The notes under the pieces are model-generated. The model was not told the DNA's origin, did not search any database, and saw only the letters and a program-made list of their open reading frames with translations. DNA of 64,000 nucleotides from Kudoa neothunni (Eukaryota; Cnidaria): contig OZ199839.1 of assembly GCA_964304625.1 (NCBI GenBank), positions 7,998,001-8,062,000 on the forward strand, read 5' to 3'. The first letter of the stretch is position 1, and every line of letters starts with the position of its first letter. Of the stretch, positions 48,504 to 59,616 are shown piece by piece. A program made the translations under genes and the position numbers.

Positions 48504-50748
48504 TCCGATGACATGGGGTAGAATCTACCCCAATGCAATTTTAAAATTCATATATCTCCTTATGTTGGAAATGTTGGAATTTAAAATTCTATGCATTCCT
48601 GTAACATACATTTATTTTTAATTTTAGTCGAAAATATTTTTTAAATACTATATATTAAAAAATTTATTACAGGTTTCTCTCCTAAAGTACTTTGGGTTAG
48701 AAATTACCCTATCTATTCTTTTACGTTTAAATTAAAAAAAAATATAAAAAACTCTTTTAATTCATATATATATATATATATATATATAATGTTTTTATAG
48801 GCACAATTGAAATAAATTTACATATCTCACGTCAGTTCATTGTGGTTTAATCTGCTCCATTAATAATTCATTATAAATCTGTATGACGTAATTGTATATC
48901 AGGGTTAGACGCATTCAAGTAATTAAATATAGTTTTCGGAAAAAACATTAATTTTGGGGAATATTTATTTTGAACAATCTAAATAACTGTTTGAAGAATG
49001 TATTGGACAATAAAATTTGTAGCATTTATGGCACTATCTTGTAATTTTTGTCATTCTCTCGAGGAAAAACCTAACATCGTGCACTTTTTATGTTTACAGG
49101 TGGTTCCAGATGGGAAATATTTGCTTTACTGAGATTCCTTTTTGCTGGTACATGGGTAGAATGTTTGGCCAACAATAGTTTATATAGTTGCTCTGCAATC
49201 TCTCTTAAGAAGGTTCTTCCATTATTCGATTCACCAAATATTTCTTTATACAATGCAAAAACACCCACCAATGACAAGTCGACTATGCTAAAGAATACGA
49301 ATAGGAGCCATCTCCTTGTAAATCAACGAACAAAAACCGATGCAAGCATCCTGTCGACGTTATCTACGCCGCCCTTAGTTTTATTATAATCCAATATTAA
49401 TTGAGGTTTGAACTTAAGGTATTCTCCAGCAACATGATAATTCTGTTGCTGGAAGTTAGAAGAATCACGAATTTACCTTTTTTTCCACATATGATAACAA
49501 CATATATTTATCGTGAAACAAAAAAATGATGGAATAAAGAGGCCTTTTTCTTGAAGGTTGAAGACAAGGTGGCACCTCATTTTTGTTTTTTCACACTGCT
49601 CCCAACAACTGCAACTTTCTTTCCAACAATTTCCCCGCAAGAGGCATCGATGTGAAGAAATTATCCGCGAGAACATTTCGGCCGTAATCAAACAAATGAG
49701 TTGTAAGGTTGAGTACGATGTTTTTACCTATGTTAGTTTGTTTGTTTGTCTCAGAATTATTGTTTCCCAAGTAAACGCTGGCATTACAAACGTGATTGGC
49801 GATTGGATCAACCAGTAGAAAAAATTCTTACCATAGTTTGCCGGCATTATGGGCATATACTGTTGGAAACGACATCTTCCCCGGAACGGAACCAATTGTT
49901 CATCGACGGTAACATCCTCGTTCGGAGAAAAATATTTAGGTAGCATTTCAACCCACTTCTCCCATATATCACGAATGGCACAGAATTTGTCCAACTTTTT
50001 ACATTCTACTCGTGTATTACAGTTATCGAAATGCATTGCTAGGGAAATATGTTTGAAGCGCCGAAGCGAAAATGATTGCCGATAGATTTCTCTTCCTTCC
50101 TTCTAACTGAACAACTCACCTATATGCTCCTCTCTATCCTTATGGATAGGTATGAAAATTGACAATCGTAAACATCCCCTAATTTCTATCAAATCAAGAT
50201 CGTACCATTGGTCGCCGAAATGAAGTTTTCCAAACATATTTGTAAACAAAACGATTTCGTTACTTATTTCATAATTTTAAAATAACAAAAAACGGTCCAG
50301 TATGCTTTTTATTTTTGTTTGAGCGTAAGCAGTAGGTCCTGGGAGTGGATACATTTTACTCTCCAAACCTTTCTTTGTTGGACGAGGCTTCGAAGCGCTC
50401 CATTGAATACTATCTTTACTCGTAAGAACGTCAATACCAATGTCGATTATTTCCATTTCGTCTGAAAATTTTTCATCTTCGGAAAGTGAGCGTGGAGGTC
50501 ACTTTCCGAAGAACAGAATTCATCGTACAAATCATCCGAGCCGCTCATTGAAAAAATACATGCTCGCGCCAACAATAAATATATCACTTTATCGTGTGGT
50601 TAAAACTAAATCTGCCGGCTTGAAATCTGTTAGATTCTAATTTATAAAACTTTGTAATATGTTTCGTATTTTAAACGAAAAAAGTAGTTGGCGTATTTTT
50701 TTCCCCAAAATACTTTACACGTACATTGTTTTTGTCATCATCAAAAGG
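48504..50748 (-). mobile_element. piggyBac element, degraded (second copy)
   Basis: Passenger of the 48030-51835 duplication, base-for-base close to 4997-7241, with CAAAAGG before TTAA on the right. Confidence 0.65.
49067..50527 (-). pseudogene. piggyBac transposase relic (second copy)
   Basis: Carries the same broken frames as the 5560-7020 relic: core piece 49728-50036 with TVDEQLVPFRGRC, LADNFFTS near 49667, GGVDNVDRM near 49352, and tail piece 49071-49277. The shared disabling changes show that it was already dead when the block duplicated. Confidence 0.85.
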
Positions 50749-50936
50749 TTAATGAACTCAGGATGATTGCACTACCGAAAATTTATTCATCTTGAAACTT
50801 TTAAAAACTTACGAAAAATTAAGATAAGTAAATATCAGACAACACGTAAAATATGAATAAAATATAACCAGTAGTTTTAGAGATATTCATTCCTTGAGAT
50901 ATAGACACTTCCAAAAATAAAACCTCCTCATCTAGA

Positions 50937-51420
50937 TACAGTCGTTTAGTTTTATTCATAAATCGATCGAATAGGTTCAATCAAAATACTTTAAATTAAA
51001 TGAATTGAACAGACTCAATGACAAACTTTGATTAAATAAATTATCACTAATCGACTTTTTGAGTATTGTTTGTCAGAAAAATAGTTTTCATTCCATCGGA
51101 AAACATACCGTATCTCTATTTTAACCAAATCTGATTAACGATTTCCGGAAAGAGTATTTTCTTTTGCTGGAACTATCCAAACCATCAGATGAAATAGAAA
51201 TTGTACTCTACATTAGGTGCCCTTATTCGAATGAGGAAATTTTTCAACACATCGACAAAATTTTTGTTATAACTTTGAAGTTTTTGAGTCAATTATAAAT
51301 TTAAATAATGTATATATAATTAAATATTATTTCGATTGTTGAAAAAAATTCTGATTTGTCCGATTTTGCCCGGCAAAAATTTGGCCGCATGTCCAATCTG
51401 GGTTGACAACGCTGTTAAAT
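50937..51420. mobile_element. 3' part of the hAT-type MITE (fourth copy)
   Basis: Passenger of the duplication, equivalent to 7430-7913, ending GGTTGACAACGCTG. Confidence 0.7.
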
Positions 51421-51797
51421 ATGCCATATTAGCACCAATGTCATCAGTTAACTATTTAAATTCATCAAAAATCTGCGTATACAAAATTATTATTCCTATG
51501 GGATTAATGAAATATTCAGCTGTAAAATATTTCATTGGATTATCAAAAGACAATGATGTAGTGATACTAGCCAAAATTTTTCTTTCCTTATTTATGAATA
51601 TGTTAATAGATTGTTTTTAAATAGATTTATCAGTAAAATTTCAAGTGAAGTAAAATGTTATCCTTCTTAAGAAAATAAACTTTTTTAATTCAACATTTGA
51701 GTTATTTTGTACTCTAATGGATCCCATAATTTAGAGACGACAATGAATGGTTTTACGAGTCCAAAACCTGTTGAATTTTATTAAAAAGCTTACCAAA

Positions 51798-52170
51798 GAT
51801 TACATAATTTAACAAAATTGTCAATGTCAAAGAAAACATGCATCCTCTTTTCTTTTTAATTGAAAGTAGGTGAATGGATATATATGGTGTGGAATAAAGT
51901 TTAGGTCGGATTTCCTTCTGATTATTAAGAATGTATCGAATTTTAATCGTATCTCTTTAAATTTATTTTAGGAGTTATAAATTACCATCCGCCAGAATAT
52001 TTTTTAAGATGAGCTAATATATCCGAGATTTTTGTATTGATGATCCATTGAGTTCAAGTCAAACATCAATTCTTTATGTATATATATATATATATATGAA
52101 TTATAATCCGATCAAATTTTTGAGTTTCATATTGAACGACAACTATCGTTTTTATCTTTTGCAAAATATA
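51798..52170 (+). promoter_or_regulatory. Conserved upstream region of C4
   Basis: Contains GGTGTGGAATAAAGTT and CGGATTTCCTTCTG as in the other copies. From about 51950 it diverges more from C1 than the block before it does. A TA microsatellite at 52078-52097 precedes the 5' leader. Confidence 0.55.
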
Positions 52171-55080
52171 ATGAAAGCCTTTGTCTACCTTATGGGAATT
52201 TGTACTTTATTGTCATGTATATATCCAATTTCCAAAGAAATATTAATAACTTGTAGCCCCTTATTTGCTTATACACACTCAAGGAGGTCAGGGAGATGCT
52301 CAAAATCCAGTTACTACTGAAAACTCTCTAACTTACAAACTTGTAAAAGTAGACAATGAATTGAAGGTTAATTTAATATTAAATGGAAATGACTATCCCA
52401 GGGAGAAAAAGTGCCATATCAAAATATCAAATAATGAGGAAACAAACCTTTTTGATATTACTACATGTCCTGGTGGTGAGCAAGAAGTCAACAGTAATCA
52501 ATGTGTTTGGGCATGCTCAGGAGGTTCCGATAAACTGGGTTTTGATAAGTTTACTCACAACACTAAATATGTTGCCATCTTTACAGATAGCGCTGTAACC
52601 GCTGCTGCAAATAAAAATAATGGTGGAGCCGTATTTGGATTGGAATTTCGTAATTAAAGAACCTAATATTGTCAATAAATCTTTTTTAGAATTATTGGTC
52701 AATCCGAAAGTTGCAATTACGAAAAACAATCAAAAACTACAATTTAACACCAAAACTTATAAACCAGTGAAATGCCCCATATTTTACAAGGATGTGGAAT
52801 TTAAAGAAGGAACACCTGAAAATACTTGCGATGAAAATTGTGAAAGGGAAGTGGAGTTTAATTTGATGATCCCACACTATGAAATGAAATGCGAGAATTA
52901 TCCTAGTTTCTTTTACATCCTTCAAAACAAATACACTTTATCAAACTTTGATGTTTATCAGCCACAATATTACGTGATCTATAGTTCGAGTGCTACAACG
53001 AAATATATGCTAAAGTTTACAAACAAATTTCCATTTGAAATGTGTCTTTTCAGTATAAGAGATTCGTCAACAACAATTACAGAGACAACTACCGATGACT
53101 ATACATCAAAGTGTGGTTCGGACAACAAAAAATGTTTTGCACCTTGTAATAATGTTGAACTTGAATTCGCGACTTCCACTTCTGTAATTGAAGTATTGAT
53201 TCAAACCAGACACGTATCGTTGGTTAAAAGTGGCATCAAATACAATGGATATATTCAGAAAAAATTTGGTATTTAATGAATATTTACTCATTTATAACCT
53301 TCTCATAGTTGTCACAGAAACTACTGCCACTCCATTATTGTCAACATACTCGCCTACTGGCGTTACATTAAATATTCAGTTGTTTAAGCCAGAAAGCAAT
53401 CTCAAATTTTCTACTTGTACTGTAACTTATTTTGAAGCAGACAAACCTAAACCTGCTTCTTCTGAAGTTTCGAAATGTGAAGATGACAGCCCAACCTGTA
53501 GAACAGAGTGCACTAATGCAATAACGATTAAAGAGCTCGATAGTGGAAAACCATATATTCTCGAAATCGCAGCAGGCAATGGCGACGGTATTCTTAACAA
53601 TTTTAAAGAACATATATTCTTTCGAACAGGTAATATAATAGAAAACAAATATTTTTTAAAATAAATATATAGCAAAAAAACCTGAATCCACCTTTTTTGA
53701 GACAAGCCCAACAGTAAAGGACACTACTGCGTCAATTAAAGCAATAGATGTAATTGGTACAATTACACATGAAGACAAAACTTGTGCTTACTATATAAGC
53801 CCTCATGGAAAGGATGTATATGTGTGTGCCATATGTGAAGATAGTTATCCTTGTAGGGGTTTTTGTAAGGATTCTCAAAAAATTATTGGGTTAATGCCCG
53901 GAACCGAATATGACCTAAAGATAGTTGCACATGAGGATTATGGAGAAAAAAAACATAAAATTACAACGAGTATATAAATAATTGACCTCGAATTAAATAA
54001 CTAATTATGTTTCAAGCATTTTCAACGCTCATACTACAATCGGAATTTATAGAAAAGGGCTTCAAAGTGACAGGTGTACTTTCAACACCACATCCTACAG
54101 CTGTTTGTCAATATAAAGTAAAAGTAAAGAAAGGGCAAGAATCCAAATTGGTCTATCAGTGCCCACCACCAGCTTCTACAACAAACACTGGCCCATCCTC
54201 CAATGCACCAAAAACTTCTAAAATAGCACTAGCTAGGACAACTAATGGACAACAACCACAGAACGTGCCGCCTTTAAATAAAAAAACCGGAATCACCCCA
54301 TGCACACAACCTCCATTGTGCACTGATATTATATTCAATGAAGGATACGAAGAAGACAAGGAATATATAGTTTTGGTTACGGCTGTCGGCAGATCTGCAG
54401 AAACTACCATCAAAATACCCATAAGTAATAAAACATCTAATTCATATCGTCTTACTTTGGTTGAGTTTTTAAAATTATTAAAAATATGTACATTAATTCT
54501 TATTATACTAAATTTTAATTTAGATCCACAACCTACCCCCAGTAACAATCCAATCAAATTAACTGTGGTGTTTACAAGAGAAGGCGAAACCATAAAAGTT
54601 AAAACTTCTCTTCCTACAGGCGTTGATGAACAGTCGTTATGCAAATGGGAATTGAAAAATTGGGATGATTCATCCAAACCAATCGTCCAAAAATGCATGG
54701 CAACTGGTGAACAAGGTTGTTCAGCTTTTCCATCATGCAAGGAATTTTCAATTTCAAATGTGGATAATACCAACAACTACCGTTTGATGTTATATCATAG
54801 TACAGATAGCAATATCACTGGTTTTGTCGAGATCCAGAAAGGTACTTGAAAAAATGTTATTGGTCGCTATTTCTCATTTTTGATTAGATGATGAATCAAA
54901 TAAATCCATGTAAAATAAAATTTTTAAATTCTTATTTATTTATTTTAGGTCGAAAAATACAATGTACTTCTTGATAATGATATCTTGTTAATCAATTATT
55001 TTAGAATTATTGCTGTAGTAGTTCCAGTGCTCATCATTGTCGTTGGTGTGGGGATTCTATTTCGGATACTGGAAAAATAA
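52171..55080 (+). CDS. C4: modular Cys-rich, FN3-like single-pass membrane protein, 824 aa, altered tail
   Basis: Exons: 52171-52216, 52257-52649, 52690-53268, 53309-53629, 53673-53969, 54017-54424, 54524-54841, 54888-54909, 54949-54963, 55005-55080. They sum to 2475 nt with no internal stop. The signal peptide starts MKAFVYLMGICTLLS. The seven modules keep the four-Cys pattern (CVWAC, CFAPC, CRTEC, CRGFC, CTQPPLC, CSAFPSC). The transmembrane helix is intact, but an extra G after GTGTGG shifts the end. The tail reads ILFRILEK and stops at 55080 instead of FYFGYWKNKN. Exons 5-6 are almost identical to C1 while exons 2-4 are clearly diverged. Intron 6 (54425-54523, 99 bp) is in frame without a stop. 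Confidence 0.85.
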
Positions 55081-56832
55081 AAACTAGATTTTTATTTTAG
55101 AAGAGTGCTTTCACAAGCTGACGTTCGATTTTAGCGACCGTATTAATATCATAGATATTAATTATCTATTATATTTCTTCATTACTTACTTTTAGATGTA
55201 TAATTATTTATTTACATGCAAATTTATTTATTCGGAAATTGTATTTCTCTCTTTATTTTTTATTATTTATTTGTAAAAACTAAGACATAATTCTTTCAAT
55301 ACAGTAATAATTGTTATTTGAAAATAATAAGAAATTTTTGTTATAGATTACTTCTTTTATCTTACGAAAATTAGTAAAGCATGGTGCCTATTAAAGAGGG
55401 TAAAAACTTTTTGAAATAATATATTGATGTACTTTTGATTGTAAATTAAATGTTTTGATCATAAAACCTAATAATTAATAATAAATGAATCATCAATTTA
55501 TGAGCTAACCTAGAAATCCTATATTATTTGTGTCATTTATAATTTAAATGATGTACTAAATAAATAGTTTGATGTAGAATGTATTTTTCATTGTATTATC
55601 AAGCAAACCAAAAAATTAATTAGTTAGTAAATAAGAACACTCTCAATTGATTTTTGGTTTTTTGAATAAACCATTTAATTCCGAATATCTTTAGGATTGG
55701 AAAATACGCTTAAACTTAATTAATAATAAATGTAGAATCCATCTGAAACAATACTAAATAATTTTTCCATGATGCATCTTAATAAATATAACGAAACACA
55801 TTAGTATTATCAATATATATTAGGCAGTGGCTATTGCTACAGATCCGTATAATCCGCATGCGGGGGTTGTCTATTGCTACGAGAGGGAATAACTCCAAAT
55901 CTAAGAATCCAATTAGAGTTTGAAATTCACATTTGTAATTAATGATTTTTGGCCTAACATAATTAATTGTTTTGGAAAAAATTTGAGTTACTGATATTTC
56001 TAATATTATGACTATATATTTCGTGCTTTATGTTTTGTTATGAGTAATGTTAAATGCATATTTTAATTTTTTAATAATAAAAGTTTCTTTAACTAAAAAA
56101 CCAAATACCAGACAATGTGTTTTAGGTATAAAAACGCCCACCCCATTACCTCTGATTGAACCTAATATGTTTAATCTAGCTCAGCTAATGTAATCTGTTA
56201 AAATATGTTTATCTATGTTTTTATAAAATGAAATAATTGTATTAGTTATATACAGTAAGGTCTCGATATTACGAGGTTCGATATAGGATAGTCGATATTT
56301 TTTTACAAATTTCTGTAACCAACATTGTAACCTTTTCGATGTATATAATCTTCTACTCTAGCGCTCTACCCCGAAAATACGAAATAATATTTAAAAACGA
56401 ATTTTTTGTAAAATTCAGGGTCTTGCTATTGGGCAGTGATTCTTCAAATTTGAATACAATTAATCCACTAAATTACTCATTCAAACGTTCGGTATTGTGA
56501 AAGAAGAAAGAAATGTTGGTAAAAAATTGAAACTATTCAATATTATGATTCAATTACCTCAATCTGAAATGCCAAAAAATGGCTCTATTGTGCCAGAGAA
56601 TATCATAAATTCTGTTATTGTGAATTTTATTCAAATTTAAATTAGTTATCCTTTTCTGAATAGAATTTTGTCTGATAGATCTGATATAATGTATTCCAAT
56701 GTTGTTCTCCTCAGTAAAGGAATTATAAATAAAAAACACATCCAACTTCAAATTGTATTATATAACCGGATTGTATCAGAGCACCAAAAAAAGAGATATT
56801 CTAGAGTTATTATCATTGATAGTCAAAACTAT
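55081..56832. other. 3' flank of C4 and intergenic DNA
   Basis: 55081-55870 is related to the flank behind C2 (shared ACACTCTCAATTGATTTTT and TTAGGCAGTGGCTATT). At about 56252 TACAGTAAGGTCTCGATATT looks like a pogo/Tigger-type end. No gene is recognised. Confidence 0.45.
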
Positions 56833-57284
56833 GCCGAGGACAGATAGCACATCGGTGTGACACTCAGACTCAGAACCATGAGGAAATGGTTCGAATCCGC
56901 CGGTGGTCGGACTACTGCTTCCGTTTCGGTGGGTCTCCATCCCATATTTGGGAGCTGTGGTTAAAGTGTAGGCTCACTGTGGAATGGGGTGTATTAACAG
57001 CCAAATTCGCGTGAATAGGAGTTTGAATCTCCGGAACCCATTGAAAAGGCAAGTAATTTGCAGTCCCCACAGAGTCAATGTCCTTAAAGGGATAAGGTTT
57101 GGGTGGTGGTCGCCCTGAGACGAGGATGTTAAGTGGATTAAAGGTCCCACATTACTGCATAAAGATAAGGGGTGGGGTTTCATGTTATGTCCTGTGGTGC
57201 CTAAAGCGTTAATGGAAGAGGTCTGACCAACCAGAATTCCACAACCTAATAAGTTGCCCCAGGGGTTTTCTCTATCAAACAAAT
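56833..57284 (+). mobile_element. tRNA-derived SINE, copy 2
   Basis: Starts GCCGAGGACAG. Box A is TAGCACATCGG at 56845-56855. Box B is GGTTCGAATCC at 56888-56898, an exact consensus. A body of about 350 bp shared with 29121-29588 follows. It ends CAAACAAATAG without a long A tail. No target duplication is obvious. Confidence 0.88.
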
Positions 57285-59260
57285 AGAAATTACCTTATTC
57301 GTAAATATTTAACTTTCTTTTCAGTAACACTACCATACATGACTAGATACGACGAATATTTTATTATTTTTTGCGACTTTTTTCGTAGAGAAAATGTCTC
57401 AGATCATTAACTATAATTCATTTTTTTGGAAAAATAATCGTAAATTATATCTGTAATAACTATATGTAAGTTTTATAGAGATTGACTAAATAAGAAAAAA
57501 TTAAAAAAACCTTTATTTATAATTTTACAACATTTTATCTTAATACTTACCAACAATTTTCCAAAAATGTAAGTTCTAAATGAGGAAGAGGTACATAAAT
57601 GATTTTAATGTCTCGTGGCTCTTGAAAATTTGGGAAAACTTAAGGTTGGCTACCGATCTTGATAAGTCTGGCCATCCTTGATATATATAGTAGATAAAGG
57701 ATAAATTTCTTTCAGCATGAAATAATTAAAATACTATTTTTAAACGTATTAATCGTAATTATGGGATTTCGCAAGCATAGTCGCAAAAAAAGAGGTTAAA
57801 ATTGCTGAGTTCAAAAATGACCCCAAACGTTCCCCGTAGAATTTTTCCGAGCACCGTTCTTCGGGGGTTCAAATTAAGAAAGAATTTAACGGTACAACAA
57901 TTAAAATTAAACATATTTTAACGGAAAACAAAGTAATTTGCAACATTAATAGCACTTCAAAAGAAGAAATCATAAGTAAAATTGACACGAGCGGGCAGCA
58001 ACAGCGGATGATCGTATAAAATCGGGAACAACGGATTAAAATGAATAAAGATGTCTTGTCACTAATTTGTAATTTACCGTAAGTTTTAAGGCATATGTAA
58101 AATGCACAGTTCAAATTAACTCTTGATATTTGATTTATACGTTCTTTTTTTCAGGCCTAATTTGTTATTAGCAAACTAGATTAGTTGCGTTATTTCTGTT
58201 ACGTAATTTTTAATTTTCATTGCATTGCTCTGTTTTAAAAAAATTTTTCCTTATAAATTGAATAATATAATAAATAGATTTTCAGAATTATAAAGTTAAA
58301 TTTAAAAAAAATTCCACTATGTTTAAACTACTTGATTGATTCTCTTTAAAAAATCACTAAAATTAAATGTTTTAACGGAGGAACTACATACATCCTTCTA
58401 GCGAAAAGCTTAGAGTAAAGAAAAGTAAAGTAAATATGAGATTAGATAAGTTATTTGGGGATTAAGACTCGGTAATCCGCAAGGAAATTCTATAATAAGC
58501 AAAGTTTCATCATTTACTCAATTAAATATTACATTCTAAATCAATAAATCTACAATTATAATAGAAAAATAAATTTTCTCAGTACATGTCTGTTTTCCTT
58601 AAAAACGAAACATATTTTTGTCGCTAAAGACAAAAAAAATCATTAAAATTAGCCGATAATAATTTTTTAAAATGAATTGTTTTTATGCCATTCTAAGTGT
58701 TATACATTTTTAGAAGAATTCCGGAATTTATGGATGGTTTAGCTTTGTATGTCGAAAATTAGGTTCAAAATTCGTTGGCTTTGGGTCCACGCGGACCCCA
58801 CTCCGGACTGGGAGGGTTAACCGGAACCCCACTATCCAGAAAGAAAATAGTCGGTCAAAAATATTCCAGATAATCGAAGTTTGACTGTATATAGTAGACA
58901 GTAGATTGCACCAATACCAACAACCAAATATTTTTTAATTCGTCGTAAATCTCTCTGTCAAAAAATTATGATTCCTCAGAGATTAATGAAATATTCGGCT
59001 TTAAAAAGTTTTATTGGATTTTCCAAAAACTTTGGTATAGCGATATTAGATAAACTTTTCTGTTCTTTATTTATAAATATTCTGATAGGTTGATCTTAAA
59101 TTTTGTTGTCAGTAACACTTGAAAAGAGGTTAAATTTCCCCTCCCGTAAGAAAATGAAAATAAATAAACAACAATTTGGGGTTATTGTATAATCTAATGG
59201 ATTCCATACTTTAGAAATGACAATCATTTGTTTAACGTATCCAAGACCTGTTGATCTTTA
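57285..59260. other. Intergenic DNA with piggyBac and pogo-type ends
   Basis: At about 58785-58818 a piggyBac-type end (minus strand: TTAA, CCCTCCCAGTCCGGAG, GGGGTCCGCGTGGACCC) is visible, and a degenerate one lies near 57840-57875. At about 58860-58890 the minus strand reads ACAGTCAAACTTCGATTATC, a pogo-like end. From about 58890 to 59260 the DNA resembles 7917-8290 upstream of C1. Confidence 0.45.
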
Positions 59261-59616
59261 TCTAAAATCTTAACCAAGATTACATAATTTAATAAAATTG
59301 TCAATGTCAAGAAAACCATATACCCTCTTTTCTTTTTTATTGAAAGTATGTGAATGAATATAAATGGTTTGGAATAAAGTTTAGGTCAGATTTCTTTCTG
59401 ATTATTAAGAATGTATTCAATTTCCGTGATATACCTTTAAATTAATATTCAGGATAATAAATGACTATTTGTCAAAATATTTGTATTGTTGTTTCATTAG
59501 ATTTAAGGCGAACGTTAATTCTGTATATATATTATATATATATGAATTATAATCCGATCAAATTTTTGAGTTTCATATTGAACGGCAATTATCGTTTATA
59601 CCTTTTTCAAAATATA
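59261..59616 (+). promoter_or_regulatory. Conserved upstream region of C5
   Basis: Contains GGTTTGGAATAAAGTT, CAGATTTCTTTCTG and TTTCCGTGATATACC in the shared order, with a TA-rich run at 59524-59543. Confidence 0.5.

Larger units (their letters stand above)
48030..51835. repeat. Segmental duplication, unit 2 (partner 4525-8330)
   Basis: Direct repeat of the block in front of C1, here in front of C4. See the partner for extent and offset. The first 150 bp are more diverged than the rest. Confidence 0.9.

Noticed and set aside
56833-56905. A functional tRNA gene
   Set aside because: Boxes A and B are good, but a paired acceptor stem and a normal anticodon arm are not evident. The sequence continues into a repeated body, so it is a SINE head.
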